A stretch of 64,000 nt of DNA from Pusillimonas caeni (GTDB lineage: Bacteria; Pseudomonadota; Gammaproteobacteria; Burkholderiales; Burkholderiaceae_B): assembly GCF_003545815.1 (NCBI RefSeq), contig NZ_PDUW01000011.1, forward strand, positions 1-64,000, written 5' to 3'. The position numbers were made by a program, and so were the translations under genes. Positions 1 through 9,603 of the stretch are shown here, piece after piece. Numbering within the stretch: the stretch's first letter is position 1; each line of letters starts with the position of its first letter. A model generated the notes under the pieces. The model was not told the origin of the DNA. It made no database searches and saw nothing but the letters and a program-made list of their open reading frames with translations.

Positions 1-110
1 ACCCCCACCGACTCACAGACCTCAGACACGCTATAGCCTCGGTCTCTGACCATCCGTACCGCTTCGAGCTTGAAGTCCGTCGTAAACACCCGCCTTCTGT
101 CTTGGGACAT
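1..110 (-). CDS. IS3-family transposase OrfA, N-terminal part (cut by window edge)
   Basis: An ATG at 110 opens a frame starting MSQDRRRVFTTDFKLEAV and continuing with VRDRGYSVSEVCESVGV. This is the standard N-terminus of IS3-family OrfA proteins, which carry a helix-turn-helix that binds the element ends. Thirty-six codons are visible before the window ends. A purine-rich stretch (GGAGATCATC) just upstream of the ATG serves as ribosome-binding site. The family call rests on this N-terminal pattern plus the matching terminal repeat; the catalytic OrfB is not in the window. Confidence 0.8.
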   Translation of the reverse strand, partial: MSQDRRRVFTTDFKLEAVRMVRDRGYSVSEVCESVG

Positions 111-160
111 GATGATCTCCTAGTGATCCACCTATCTCAGTGTCCACCAAAATTAGACCA
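1..160 (-). mobile_element. IS3-family insertion sequence, one end
   Basis: Read on the minus strand, the element begins at 160 with a terminal sequence TGGTCTAATTTTGGTGGACA (141-160), the usual TG...CA style of IS3-family ends. A transposase OrfA reading frame follows 31 bp later. The rest lies beyond the left edge, so the other terminal repeat and any target-site duplication cannot be checked. Confidence 0.8.
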
Positions 161-165
161 CGACA

Positions 166-450
166 GTCCGAGGCAGCGCCCTCCAACGCCCGGCGCAAAT
201 ACTCCCCGCTCCAGCGGCTGATGTTTGGGCAAGCCATACAAGCCGAAGTTCTTTTGCTGCGATAGGGGATGTCGGCAGTCCGCGAATATCTATCGGCGTC
301 GCCACATCCGTGTGAGCCGCAGATTCGAGATTCCGCCCTCTCCATGGTGGGCTGGGGATCCGGGGCTCTCCCCGTCCATGGCCAGCCGCCAATGCAAGCC
401 GTCGGGGGCGAGGCTGTTTAGGCCGGGCGTTGGAGGGCGCTGCCTCGGAC
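166..450. repeat. 29-bp perfect inverted repeat (166-194 / 422-450)
   Basis: The 29 bases at 166-194 (starting GTCCGAGGCAGCGCC) occur exactly, in reverse complement, at 422-450. The arms are separated by 227 bp. The left arm starts six bases inside from the IS end. Confidence 0.9.
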
Positions 451-482
451 CGCCCGACCGCCCGGCCTAAACAGCCTCGCCC
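406..482. repeat. 24-bp perfect inverted repeat (406-429 / 459-482)
   Basis: The bases at 406-429 (core GGCTGTTTAGGCCGG) pair perfectly with 459-482 across a 29-bp loop. This arm overlaps the right arm of the 29-bp repeat. It is not followed by a T-run on either strand, so it is not a typical terminator. Confidence 0.85.
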
Positions 483-587
483 TCGGCGGCGCTCAAGAAC
501 CCAGATACGAAACTAACGCAAGAACGCTAACCCAAGAGCGGCGCTAGCAATAGTCTAGAGTCTAGAGCGACCCGGCAGCGAAAAATT

Positions 588-1217
588 TCACCGCTGCGAA
601 AACACCAGCCGCAGCGCCAGCCCCACAAAGACAACCCCCGCGACCCGATTCAGCCACTGCTGCGCCCGCACCGACCTCTGCAGCATCTGTCCGAAGGCGC
701 CCGAAAAGAAAGCGATGGCGCCGAACACCAGCAGCGTCGCCAGCATGAACAGCGCCCCCAGGCTCACCGTCTGCAGCGCCACCGAGCCCCGCGTGGGCGT
801 AGTGAACTGCGGCAGGAAGGCCAGAAAGAACAGCGACACCTTCGGATTCGTCAGATTCATGATGATGCCCCGCCGATACAGCGTGCCGTAAGGCAGCCGC
901 GGCGCCTTGCCCGCGTCCGTCGCCGCCATGGCCGGCGCCCGGAAAGCCCCCCAGGCCAGATACAGCAGATAGGCCGCCCCCGCCAGCTTCAGCACCATGA
1001 AGGCCGTCTCCGACGTGGCGAACACCGCCGCCAGGCCGACCGCCACGGCCACCGTATGGCCGATCAGCCCCGTGCACAGGCCCAGCACCACCACCATGCC
1101 CGCAGCCTTGCCCCACAGCGCCGCCTGCATCAGCACGAACAGATTGTCGGGCCCCGGAGCAAGGGCCAGCAGAATAGCGATACCGAAGAAAGAAAGGGCG
1201 ATCTGGTAAGTGAGCAT
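588..1217 (-). CDS. LysE/RhtB-family amino-acid exporter
   Basis: A 209-aa inner-membrane protein of the LysE superfamily, which exports amino acids or related metabolites. It starts MLTYQIALSFFGIAILLALAPGPDN; the LAPGPD motif near residue 20 is the family signature. Hydrophobic segments then alternate, and the characteristic MNLTNPKVSLFFLAFLPQF block lies in the middle (about residues 120-138). Length matches the family norm of about 205-215 aa. It is divergent from the cystathionine beta-lyase gene, with 57 bp between the two starts, so the genes may share a control region; export of sulfur amino acids or homoserine-type compounds is an inference from that pairing only. Confidence 0.85.
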   Translation of the reverse strand: MLTYQIALSFFGIAILLALAPGPDNLFVLMQAALWGKAAGMVVVLGLCTGLIGHTVAVAVGLAAVFATSETAFMVLKLAGAAYLLYLAWGAFRAPAMAATDAGKAPRLPYGTLYRRGIIMNLTNPKVSLFFLAFLPQFTTPTRGSVALQTVSLGALFMLATLLVFGAIAFFSGAFGQMLQRSVRAQQWLNRVAGVVFVGLALRLVFSQR

Positions 1218-1274
1218 GGAACGGGCGGATTATGTGGTAGCTTTAGGCGTACAGAGCAAACACCTCGAAAAACC

Positions 1275-2471
1275 ATGGCCAGCACTCCGTCGCACATCGA
1301 TACCCTGTTGTTGCACTCGGGCATCGCCGAGTTTAATCCCAAAACCCAGTCCGCCCCGGTGGCGCTGCCGTCCATGCGGACCAGCACGGTGCGCTTTGCC
1401 AACATGGACGCCCTGGACAGGGCCATAGCCGAAAAGTCGCGCGGCGAGCGCGCCGCCACCTACGGAAGGGCCGGCATGGACACGCATGCGGCCCTGGAGC
1501 AGGTGTTCTGCGACCTCGAGGGCGCCCAACGGGCATTTCTGGCGCCCTCCGGCCTGTCGGGCATCACGCTGGCCTTTCTCGCCCTGCTGAATGCCGGCGA
1601 CCACGTCCTGGTGGCCGATTGCGTCTACGGCCCGGTGCACTACCTGGACAAGATCGTTCTGGGCCGGCTGGGCATCGAGGTCAGCTACTGCCGCGCCACG
1701 CCCGAGGCGCTCGAGGCCCAGCTGCAGCCCAACACGCGCATGCTGTATATCGAATCGCCGGGTTCGCTGCTGTTCGAGATGCTGGACGTCCCGGCTCTGG
1801 CGGAATTCGCGCGCCGGCACGGACTGGTGCTGGTGGACGACAATACCTGGGGGGCGGGCTATGTCTACAAGCCCCTGCATCTGGGGGCCGACGTCTCCGT
1901 GGTGGCGGGCACCAAGTACATCGGCGGGCATTCCGACCTGATGCTGGGCGCGGTCATGGCCAAGGATCCGGACCTCGTCCGCCGCATCAATGAAACCCAC
2001 TACGCCATGGGCTATTCGGTCAGCGCCGACGATGCCTGGCTGGCGCTGCGCGGGGTGCGCACCCTGCCGCTGCGCATGCGCCAGCATGCCGCCAATGCGC
2101 TCGAGATATGCCGCTACCTGGCCGCGCGGCCCGAAACACTGCGCCTGTTCCACCCGGCCTTTCCCGACGACCCGGGCCATGCCCTATGGAAGCGCGACTG
2201 CCAGGGTTCGAACGGCATGCTGGCCGTCGAGCTCGCGCTGGACGAGGCCCGGGCGCGCCGTTTCGTCGACAGCCTGCGGCTGTTCAGCATCGGGTATTCG
2301 TGGGGGGGCTTCGAAAGCCTGGTCCAACTGGTCGAGCCCTCGGCCCTGGCTGTTCATGGCTACTGGGCCGACGGCGAAGCGGACCGCTCGGTGGTGCGCC
2401 TGCACATCGGCCTGGAGGCCCCGCAGGACCTCATGGCCGACCTGGATCAGGCATTTCAGGCGGCCCGCTGA
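1275..2471 (+). CDS. metC: Cystathionine beta-lyase (PLP-dependent)
   Basis: A 398-aa enzyme of the Cys/Met metabolism PLP family, expected to cleave cystathionine to homocysteine, pyruvate and ammonia in the cytoplasm. The PLP lysine is K214 in VVAGTKYIGGHSD, and the aspartate that pairs with the pyridine nitrogen sits in LVLVDDNTWG. The N-terminal SHIDTLLLHSGI and RTSTVRFANMDAL blocks fit proteobacterial MetC. The frame stays open upstream to 1056, but the ATG at 1275 gives the family-typical N-terminus and clears the divergent exporter gene. Another lyase of the same fold cannot be excluded, but the length and motifs favour MetC. Confidence 0.88.
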   Translation: MASTPSHIDTLLLHSGIAEFNPKTQSAPVALPSMRTSTVRFANMDALDRAIAEKSRGERAATYGRAGMDTHAALEQVFCDLEGAQRAFLAPSGLSGITLAFLALLNAGDHVLVADCVYGPVHYLDKIVLGRLGIEVSYCRATPEALEAQLQPNTRMLYIESPGSLLFEMLDVPALAEFARRHGLVLVDDNTWGAGYVYKPLHLGADVSVVAGTKYIGGHSDLMLGAVMAKDPDLVRRINETHYAMGYSVSADDAWLALRGVRTLPLRMRQHAANALEICRYLAARPETLRLFHPAFPDDPGHALWKRDCQGSNGMLAVELALDEARARRFVDSLRLFSIGYSWGGFESLVQLVEPSALAVHGYWADGEADRSVVRLHIGLEAPQDLMADLDQAFQAAR

Positions 2472-2520
2472 AGCATTTTGCCGGATTGCCCCCTTGCCGG
2501 GGGCCAGAATTCCGTCGTGC

Positions 2521-3147
2521 TTATTTCTTCATGCCTTCCAGCAGGCGCTGCGCTTCGTCGATAGCGCCCTGATAGCTGCCCGTCATGGAAGGCGACACCA
2601 CGTACTTGCCGCCAACCGCCAGGCTGGGCGTGCCCTGGATACCGTAGGTATCGGTCAGTTCGTTGGCGCGGGCGATCTTGGTCTGGATGCCGAACGACTT
2701 GAAGACCGATTCGAACTTGGCCTTGTCGACGCCTTGCTCGGCCACCCAGTCGATGATGGCGTCCTGGGTGTAGATGCGCTTGCGTTCTTGGTGTATGGCC
2801 TTGAAGACGGCGGGATGCAAGTCGAGGCGGCCCAGGCTCTCGAGCGAATAGTACAGCTTCTGCAGGTCGACCATGCTGGCGTTGAAAGCAACCGGCACGC
2901 GCTTGAGCACCGTGTCTTCGGGCAGGGACTGGGCCCATTTTTCGACCAGGGGCTCCATGCTGGCGCAGTGCGGGCAGCTATAGGCGAAGAACTCCAGCAC
3001 TTCGGTCTTGCCGGCCGTGTCGGAAGGCTGGGCGGGATCGACGACAGTGTGGGACGCCGACTGCGCCAGGGCGGCCGGGGCCATGAAAGCGGCCGCGCCT
3101 ATCGTCGTTGCGGCCAGGGCGCGGGAAAAAAAAGTTTTGAGCGACAT
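2521..3147 (-). CDS. dsbA: Thiol:disulfide interchange protein DsbA
   Basis: A 208-aa periplasmic oxidase that introduces disulfide bonds into exported proteins. The signal peptide is residues 1-28 (SRALAATTIGAAAFMAPAALA-Q). The thioredoxin-fold active site C58-P-H-C61 follows in EFFAYSCPHCASM, and the cis-proline loop is GTPSLAVGGKY. It is the last gene of the argS-SPOR-dsbA run on the minus strand, 65 bp after the SPOR gene. This order is familiar from Bordetella-type genomes. DsbC or DsbG would be longer, with an N-terminal dimerisation domain that is missing here. Confidence 0.95.
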   Translation of the reverse strand: MSLKTFFSRALAATTIGAAAFMAPAALAQSASHTVVDPAQPSDTAGKTEVLEFFAYSCPHCASMEPLVEKWAQSLPEDTVLKRVPVAFNASMVDLQKLYYSLESLGRLDLHPAVFKAIHQERKRIYTQDAIIDWVAEQGVDKAKFESVFKSFGIQTKIARANELTDTYGIQGTPSLAVGGKYVVSPSMTGSYQGAIDEAQRLLEGMKK

Positions 3148-3212
3148 GTGTGGTTATCCTGAACGAAGGTGAGCTTTGAGACCGAAAAAAGGGCGCCAAG
3201 TTCAAGCCGGCA

Positions 3213-3884
3213 TCAAGGGCGTACGACGGACGACTCGATCTTGGCCTCGCCCAGGCGCACGCGCGAGCGGTTCATTTCGTCTATGCCCTTGAACGGGCCG
3301 ACCCGCACGCGATGGATGGTGGAACCATTGACCTGGGCCTGCTGAACCTGCACCGGCAGGCCCATCATGAGGATTTGCGCCTTGACCGCCTCGGCGTCGT
3401 TGCCGGAACGGAAAGCGCCCGCCTGCAGGTAGTAGGTGGTTTGCGTGGTGGCTGCGATGTCGGCGGCCGACGGCGCCTGCTTTTTCTCGGCCTGGGCCGG
3501 CGGCGCGGGTTTGGGCGGGGTGCCGGGCTCGGGCGTGCTCAGTGTCTCGAGCAGGGCGCCGATCTCGTCCGACATCGAGCCGCGCGCCTGGCTGGGCGGG
3601 GTGCCGGGCAGCGGCGTGGGCGGGGTCACGGTGGGCCCGTTCGCCGCGCTGCCCGCCCCCCCGCCTTGGCCGTACAGTCCTAGATTGGGGTCGGGGGCAT
3701 CGCGCACGTCCGGCAGAAGGATATTGGCGGGGTCGCGGCTGGCCTTGTCGACGAAGGGCATGGGCACCTGGGTGACGAAGTACGCGACCGCCGCCGCGGC
3801 GGCGAGGCCGATGATGAGCCCGGCCAGCAGGCCGAAAAGGGTGCTGCCGCCGGATTTCGAGCCGGATGATTTGCGACGTGCCAT
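3213..3884 (-). CDS. SPOR-domain membrane protein (FtsN-like)
   Basis: A 223-aa inner-membrane protein. A basic N-terminus (MARRKSSGSKSGG) leads into one transmembrane helix (residues 16-37, LFGLLAGLIIGLAAAAAVAYF). A long Pro/Gly/Ala-rich periplasmic linker follows, then a C-terminal SPOR domain (about residues 145-223, starting TTYYLQAGAFRSGNDAEAV and ending RVRVGPFKGIDEMNRSR...). SPOR domains bind denuded septal peptidoglycan, so a role in cell division is expected. It starts 8 bp after the argS stop and is clearly in that operon. The architecture equals FtsN, but many SPOR proteins look like this, so I leave the symbol blank. Confidence 0.85.
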   Translation of the reverse strand: MARRKSSGSKSGGSTLFGLLAGLIIGLAAAAAVAYFVTQVPMPFVDKASRDPANILLPDVRDAPDPNLGLYGQGGGAGSAANGPTVTPPTPLPGTPPSQARGSMSDEIGALLETLSTPEPGTPPKPAPPAQAEKKQAPSAADIAATTQTTYYLQAGAFRSGNDAEAVKAQILMMGLPVQVQQAQVNGSTIHRVRVGPFKGIDEMNRSRVRLGEAKIESSVVRP

Positions 3885-3892
3885 ATCAGCGA

Positions 3893-5578
3893 TTACATCC
3901 TTTCAGGAGCCGAGACCCCCAGTAGTTGCAGCCCGCCGGCCAATACCTGCCGCGTGGCCCGGGCCAGCCGCAGCCGCGCCAGCTTGAGCGCCTCGTCGTC
4001 CACCAGCACCCGCTCGCAGTTATACCAGGTGTGGAAGTCGGAGGCGCAGTCGCGCAGCCAAAACGCCACATGATGCGGAGCGAGCTCTTGAGCCGCCTGC
4101 GCGACGACGGCGGGATACTCGGCCAGGCGCTGCAGCAGGGCGATTTCGGTGGGCGCGGTCAGGCGCGCCGAGTCGGCCTGATCGAGGCGGGCCTGCGGTT
4201 CGGGCGACTGGGCCAGCATCGAACAAATGCGTGCATGCGCATACTGAATATAGTAAACCGGGTTTTCTTCGCTTTTGGACAACGCCAGGTCGATATCGAA
4301 AACGAATTCGGAATCGGCGCGCCGCTGCACCAGAAAGAAGCGCACGGCGTCCTGCCCCACCCAATCGATGAGGTCGCGCATGGTGACGTAGCTGCCGGCG
4401 CGCTTGGAGATCTTGACCTCGGCGCCGTTGCGCATCACCTTGACCATCTTGTGCAGGATGTAGGCGGGGAATTCCTTGGGTATGCCCAGGTTCAGGCCCT
4501 GCAGGCCGGCGCGCACGCGCGCGATGGTGCCGTGGTGGTCGCTGCCCTGGATGTTGACGGCATGGTGGAAGCCCCGCTGCCACTTGGCCACGTGGTAGGC
4601 GACGTCGGGCACGAAATAGGTGTAGCCGCCTTCGGACTTGCGCATGACGCGGTCCTTGTCGTCGCCCGTGCCCAGCTCGGTCGTGCGCAGCCACAGCGCG
4701 CCGTCCTGCTCATAGGTGTGTCCCGCCCGGGTCAGGGCCTGGACGGTTTCTTCGACCCGCCCGCTGGTGTAGAGCGAGCTTTCAAGATAGAAGTTGTCGA
4801 ACTTCAGGCCGAAAGCCTGCAGGTCGAGGTCTTGCTCGCGGCGCAGATAGGCGACCGCGAAGCGGCGGATGTCGTCCAGGCTGTCGAGGTTGCCGCTGGC
4901 CGTCACCGAGTCGCCGTCGGCGGCCTGCACGGTGGCCTTGGCGGCAAAGTCGCGTGCGATGTCGAGGATGTAGTCGCCCTTGTAGCCGTCGGCGGGGAAC
5001 TCGGGCGCGTCCGGCGCGATGCCCTTGGCCCGGGCCTGGACGCTGATGGCCAGGTTGTCGATCTGGTTGCCCGCGTCGTTGTAATAGAACTCGCGGGTGA
5101 CGTCGTAGCCCTGGGCGGCAAGGAGGCGGCACAGCGAATCGCCCAGGGCCGCCTGGCGCGCATGCCCCACGTGCAGCGGGCCGGTGGGGTTGGCCGAGAC
5201 GAACTCGACCAGCATTTTTTCATTGCGGGCCGGCTGCATGCCGAAGCGGCCGCCTTCTTTCTGGATGGCGTCGAGCACCGCCTGATGGGCGGCGGCCGTC
5301 AGGCGCAGATTGATGAAGCCGGGCCCGGCCACTTCGGCCGAGGCGACGAGGTCGGCGGCGCCGGGCTGGGCCGTGAGCGCCTGCACGATCTGCTCGGCGA
5401 GTTCGCGCGGATTGCGGCGGGCCGCCTTGGCCAGCTGCATGGCGATATTGGTGGCGACGTCGCCGTGGCTGGCGACCTTGGGCCGCTCCAGCAGGATGGC
5501 GGGCGAGGCGTCCGGAACGATGGGCTCGATCGCGGAGCGAATGAGGGAGATGAGTTGCTGTTGTTGCCCAGAAAGCAT
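3893..5578 (-). CDS. argS: Arginine--tRNA ligase
   Basis: A 561-aa class I aminoacyl-tRNA synthetase charging tRNA-Arg. The HIGH signature is HVGH (residues 136-139) within [15 protein letters not shown]. The KMSKS-equivalent is VKISKRAG near residue 390. The N-terminal Add-1 domain ([13 protein letters not shown]) and the C-terminal DALR anticodon domain (ending in [10 protein letters not shown]) are present. The start ATG at 5578 gives the usual [14 protein letters not shown]-terminus. First gene of the argS-SPOR-dsbA run. Confidence 0.97.
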   Translation of the reverse strand: MLSGQQQQLISLIRSAIEPIVPDASPAILLERPKVASHGDVATNIAMQLAKAARRNPRELAEQIVQALTAQPGAADLVASAEVAGPGFINLRLTAAAHQAVLDAIQKEGGRFGMQPARNEKMLVEFVSANPTGPLHVGHARQAALGDSLCRLLAAQGYDVTREFYYNDAGNQIDNLAISVQARAKGIAPDAPEFPADGYKGDYILDIARDFAAKATVQAADGDSVTASGNLDSLDDIRRFAVAYLRREQDLDLQAFGLKFDNFYLESSLYTSGRVEETVQALTRAGHTYEQDGALWLRTTELGTGDDKDRVMRKSEGGYTYFVPDVAYHVAKWQRGFHHAVNIQGSDHHGTIARVRAGLQGLNLGIPKEFPAYILHKMVKVMRNGAEVKISKRAGSYVTMRDLIDWVGQDAVRFFLVQRRADSEFVFDIDLALSKSEENPVYYIQYAHARICSMLAQSPEPQARLDQADSARLTAPTEIALLQRLAEYPAVVAQAAQELAPHHVAFWLRDCASDFHTWYNCERVLVDDEALKLARLRLARATRQVLAGGLQLLGVSAPERM

Positions 5579-5853
5579 AGAAGGTTCGAGATATAGGCGA
5601 CTGATGAGGCATCGCCGCCTTGGGGGGCGGCTCGGCGTGTGGAGAGCGCAGGACTCCCGAGCAGTCGTCTCTACCGTTGATTTATATGATTAGGAAATGC
5701 GCACTGGCTGGAACCAGCGGCCCATTGCAATGCGCGTAAAGACTTAAATCATAGCGTGATTTTCGTGGCCGTGGCCCTTCAGCCCGTCCGGGCGGGTGCG
5801 CCGGCAATTGTCCCGATTGCGCGGCGCGCGTTGACGGCCGGGTTTTTGCATGA

Positions 5854-8800
5854 TCATGCAGCCGACTTTTCGGGCTCCGGCGGGCCCTGCCGGGGCGCGG
5901 CATGCCATCCCAGTTCATCGTAAAGCCAGCGTGCATAGGCGTCCAGGTCGACCGTGCCGACCTCGCTCGAACCGCTGCGGCGCCAGTCCTCGTAGCGGTT
6001 TATCAAGGCTTCGGTGGCCTGGCGCTGGGCCCGGCCCAGGCGATGATGGTCGTCCTGATAGTCGTACTGCTTGCGTCCGTCGGGCCCGTCGACGCGGCGG
6101 TCGCCCTCTTGCACGCTGCGCGCCAGAGACGAGCGCGGGTCGTGCAGGACCGGGCGGCTGACCACGGCCTGCTCGGCGGCGAGCCTGGTCAGCGGCACGG
6201 ACGCCGCCCGGGCCTGCCACAGCATCCAGTTCAAGGCGACGTCGGACAGATCGCCGTGCGTTTCGGCCGAAGGCTTTTGGCCCAGAGGCACGCCGCCGCC
6301 GATGTCGGCATGCGCCCCCACGAAAGGCGCTTCGACGACGTTGTCGGCCGCATCGCGCGTGGCGGCAAGCAAAGGAAACAGCCAGCGCCTTTCGTGCAGC
6401 GCCACGGCGTGGGCCACCCAGGCCCAGGCGGCTGAAATGCTGAAATCGTATTGGGTGTCGAGCGCACCGCCCAGGCCGAAGTGCCGGGCCAGCGCCGCGC
6501 CGCGCGAATAGCCGATGATGTCGATGGGAACGGTGTGGTCCGGACGCAGCGTGGCGGCATGCAAGGCGTTGAGCAGATGCTGCCACTGGGTTTCGATGGT
6601 CTGGGAGGCGGTATGGGCGGCCACGGCGTCCATATCCAGATAATAAGGATTGCCGGGCCCCGAATGGTAAAACACGGAGCCGTCCTGATAGTGCTGGCCG
6701 AAAAGCCAGACATTGCTGCGGTTCCGGGCATTCTGGCGCGTTCCGTCGAAGGCGAACAGCAGCAGGCCCATGGGGTCGATGTAGCGCCTGGGCTGCTGGT
6801 CGGCGTAGCCCAGCGCCTGGGTGCCGGGCAGCGGTCCCAGCGGGTCGGGTTCCAGATATTGGCCCCAGCGCGGATGGTAGGTGCGCAGCAGGTTGTCGTG
6901 CCAGCCTGTGACGGCGTCGGCGATCTGGCCGGGCAGCCGCAGATCGAATTCCAGGTCGCCCGCCACCCGTTGGGCCGCGCCGAAAGGCGTGACGCGGGCC
7001 AGCCAGCGTATGCGCCGCTGGGCATCGGTCACCATGCGTGGCGCGCCAAGCAGGTCTGCATGAACGGCATACAGGGCGCCCGAGGGCGCCTCGCTCGAGT
7101 AGTCGATCATGCCCACGATGGCATCGCCCGCATGGATGTAGCGGCGGGTGACCAGCCGGCCGTCCGGGCGCGACGCCGGCTTGCCGGGTTGGCGCGATTC
7201 GGCGACGAGGCGATTGTCCAGGTAGAAGTACTGCGCATACTCGTTCGGGGAGTCGGCTTCGATGCGGTGCCCGAAGGCGTTGTGCCGATAGCGCGCCAGA
7301 ATATTTCCGTCGCGCCGCAGCTGCTCCAGGCGGCGCTGGGGCCCGTATTCCAAATCGAATCCATCCACTCGCAGGGGCAGGCCGCTGGCATCGCGCTCGA
7401 TGTGCGGCTTGGCATCGTCGCCATTCAGCCGCAAGGCGGCTGCCGAGCCATCGGGCAGCCAGGCATGCCAGTGTTCCGAAACCGTAGCGGCATGGGCATC
7501 CGCTGAAAAGGACGAACCATGTGGGGAAGCATTTGCATCGGAGGCGGAGGGAAGAGAGGGGGCGAGTGGAGCGGGGGCGGGGAAGGTGGAAGCTGCAATG
7601 CCTTGCGTGGGCGCGGCGACCGCGATGGCCAGGCGGGACTGGCCGTCGTAGGCGTAGCGCCAGCCGCGGGCGGAGCCGGGCGCCATGGGGAAGCGGTCCG
7701 TCTCGCGGACCGGCCGGCCGTGGGCGTCGGCGGCACGGAAATGGTCCCAGTAGACTGCGCTCTCGTCATGAACGCTCAGGGCGCGGGTGTTGCCGTCCTG
7801 GAAATGCAGCGCCAGCGCCAGGCCGTTGCCATACCGGTAGCCGGCTTGGCCAGGCCAGGCGCCGATGACTTCGTGCCGGTGTCCCCCGGTGTCGAGCCAC
7901 GCTATGCGCATCAGCCTGCCCCGCGGGCTCCAGTCGTAAAGCAGCGCGCCGCCCTCGGGCAGATGATGGACGGCGAGCCGGTGCCGGGCATCGTATTCGA
8001 AACGTTCAACGTATTCGGGGACAGTGGCCGCCATCCGGGCAAGGGGCCGCTGCACGCGCCGCTCGATCAGGCGCCCCTGAGCGTCGTGGCGCCGGAACTC
8101 GTTCTCTTGCGGATGCCGTATGGCCGCGAGGCGCTTGCCGTCCCAGGACAGCCGGGTGGCCCGGGCGGCGCGTTGGTTGCGCGCCGTAATCCGTGTCGGC
8201 CGCCCTTGCCCGTCGTAGTGATAGCGCCATGCGTCGCCGTTGGCGAAGCGCCGCAGGACAGGGCGGCCCCGGTCGTCGAACACGGTATTTTCGGCGCCGC
8301 TCAATGCCGTCAGCCATGCCTTGCGACGGCCCTGCGTGTCGAACTCGAAGGCCAGCCCGGGCCAGCCCGGCGCATCGGGAGCCAGGCGCCGCACAGCGCC
8401 CGAGGCGTGGCGCAGGATGCGGACATTATTGAGCCGCTGCAGGCGGCCGTGTTCGTCGTAACCGGCGGCGCTGCCCGGTGCCGCGCAGCCGGGACAGGGT
8501 GCGCCGGAGACCTCGAGCAGGCGCAGCCGCCCGGCCTGGGGGCCGAATTCAAAGCGGGTCTGGCGGCCGTCCGCGCCTTCGACCACCGTCAGGCCCGGAT
8601 GGCGGGCCGATGCCGATCGCGCATAGGAGATGCGCAGCGCATAAGCGCTATGCCGGGGATGATGTTTTTCCGAAGCGACGGCGCGGCCTTCTGCATCATA
8701 AGCCCAGCTATGCATGCGCAGAGGCGGCCCTTCCGGCGGGGCCAGGGCGATGCCGGTAACGAGATGCGGCATGCCGGACTGCCGGTCCGCTTCATGCAGA

Positions 8801-9603
8801 TAGCGCCGTTCATATCCATCGGGGCGGCGCACGGCCGTCAAGCGCAAGGGCGAGGCGCCGTCGGCCTGCGCCGAGGGTTCGTAGCGATAATCGAATCGGC
8901 CCAAAGGGGTGTCGATGGCGCTGACGTAGGCACGGCCCGCATGGCGCCGATAACGGAAGCTCAGCGTAGCGCGTGTCCGGCGGCCGTCGCTGGCGGCGAC
9001 GCGGGCGATGCTTCCCTGCAGGAGCCCGGCCTCGGCGTGGCGGACGATGTCGGCGGCGCTGCCGTCCGGCGCGGCGATGCGTATCAGCCGCCCCCGAGCG
9101 TCGAAGCGCAGGCTGCGGCCGTCGGGCCAGGTCCATGTCCAATGATCCGCGCCGGCTTGCAGCAGGCCGTGGCGGTTGCGCAGGGGCCACTGGCCCGCGG
9201 AGCCGAAGTCGATGCGGCTGCCGTCGGCCTGGACGACCTGGTAGCGGCCGCCGGCGTAATACAGGCGTGTGTCGTACGAGCTGGTCCAGCCCCGGCCGAA
9301 AGCGCCATGGCGGAGATCGAGGGAGTTGTAGTGCCGCGCTATCTGCAGCAGCGGAGCCCACGGATTGGCCGGAAGGTCGGTTTCGTGCTGATGCTTGTTG
9401 CCGGTGGCCAGGTTGACCGGGTTGCCGATGCCCAGGCTCAGGTCCGGTTCGGCCGCGCCCTGGGTGGCCACGCCGCCCGCCGAGCAGGGGTGACCCAGCG
9501 CGGGCGGGGAACAGGTGCCTTGGGCAAGGGCACCGGCCGTGGGCGCCAGCAGAGCGAGGCACGCAAAATGCAGCAGGGCGATGCACGGGAAACGGGCGAC
9601 CAT
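5854..9603 (-). CDS. Sec-exported RHS-repeat protein with C-terminal Tle1-like (DUF2235) lipase domain
   Basis: A 1249-aa polymorphic-toxin-like protein. Residues 1-27 are a cleavable Sec signal (CIALLHFACLALLAPTAGALA-Q). A DUF6531-type entry (GNPVNLATGNKHQHETDL) and many YD/RHS repeats follow. The shell closes with the RHS core end PRRYIDPMGL (residues 938-947). The last 302 residues begin LLFAFDGTRQN and carry GYSRG (Ser 1033) and GAHADIGGG (His 1098, Asp 1100), the FDGT / G-x-S-x-G / HAD pattern of DUF2235 Tle1-type phospholipases. I infer a phospholipase toxin encased by RHS. No type VI genes and no candidate immunity gene are adjacent. Downstream, 275 bp separate it from argS. Confidence 0.85.
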   Translation of the reverse strand: MVARFPCIALLHFACLALLAPTAGALAQGTCSPPALGHPCSAGGVATQGAAEPDLSLGIGNPVNLATGNKHQHETDLPANPWAPLLQIARHYNSLDLRHGAFGRGWTSSYDTRLYYAGGRYQVVQADGSRIDFGSAGQWPLRNRHGLLQAGADHWTWTWPDGRSLRFDARGRLIRIAAPDGSAADIVRHAEAGLLQGSIARVAASDGRRTRATLSFRYRRHAGRAYVSAIDTPLGRFDYRYEPSAQADGASPLRLTAVRRPDGYERRYLHEADRQSGMPHLVTGIALAPPEGPPLRMHSWAYDAEGRAVASEKHHPRHSAYALRISYARSASARHPGLTVVEGADGRQTRFEFGPQAGRLRLLEVSGAPCPGCAAPGSAAGYDEHGRLQRLNNVRILRHASGAVRRLAPDAPGWPGLAFEFDTQGRRKAWLTALSGAENTVFDDRGRPVLRRFANGDAWRYHYDGQGRPTRITARNQRAARATRLSWDGKRLAAIRHPQENEFRRHDAQGRLIERRVQRPLARMAATVPEYVERFEYDARHRLAVHHLPEGGALLYDWSPRGRLMRIAWLDTGGHRHEVIGAWPGQAGYRYGNGLALALHFQDGNTRALSVHDESAVYWDHFRAADAHGRPVRETDRFPMAPGSARGWRYAYDGQSRLAIAVAAPTQGIAASTFPAPAPLAPSLPSASDANASPHGSSFSADAHAATVSEHWHAWLPDGSAAALRLNGDDAKPHIERDASGLPLRVDGFDLEYGPQRRLEQLRRDGNILARYRHNAFGHRIEADSPNEYAQYFYLDNRLVAESRQPGKPASRPDGRLVTRRYIHAGDAIVGMIDYSSEAPSGALYAVHADLLGAPRMVTDAQRRIRWLARVTPFGAAQRVAGDLEFDLRLPGQIADAVTGWHDNLLRTYHPRWGQYLEPDPLGPLPGTQALGYADQQPRRYIDPMGLLLFAFDGTRQNARNRSNVWLFGQHYQDGSVFYHSGPGNPYYLDMDAVAAHTASQTIETQWQHLLNALHAATLRPDHTVPIDIIGYSRGAALARHFGLGGALDTQYDFSISAAWAWVAHAVALHERRWLFPLLAATRDAADNVVEAPFVGAHADIGGGVPLGQKPSAETHGDLSDVALNWMLWQARAASVPLTRLAAEQAVVSRPVLHDPRSSLARSVQEGDRRVDGPDGRKQYDYQDDHHRLGRAQRQATEALINRYEDWRRSGSSEVGTVDLDAYARWLYDELGWHAAPRQGPPEPEKSAA

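Larger units (their letters stand above)
161..587. other. Gene-free rearranged stretch beside the IS end
   Basis: No convincing gene. The short open frames are not recognisable and lack supporting start signals. The notable content is two overlapping perfect inverted repeats (166-194 with 422-450, and 406-429 with 459-482). They share the segment 422-429, so only one pairing can form at a time. This looks like a scar of repeated insertion, deletion or inversion next to the IS element. Confidence 0.6.

Noticed and set aside
3926-5596. A 556-codon plus-strand frame opposite argS
   Set aside because: Shadow of argS, whose synthetase signatures are unambiguous.
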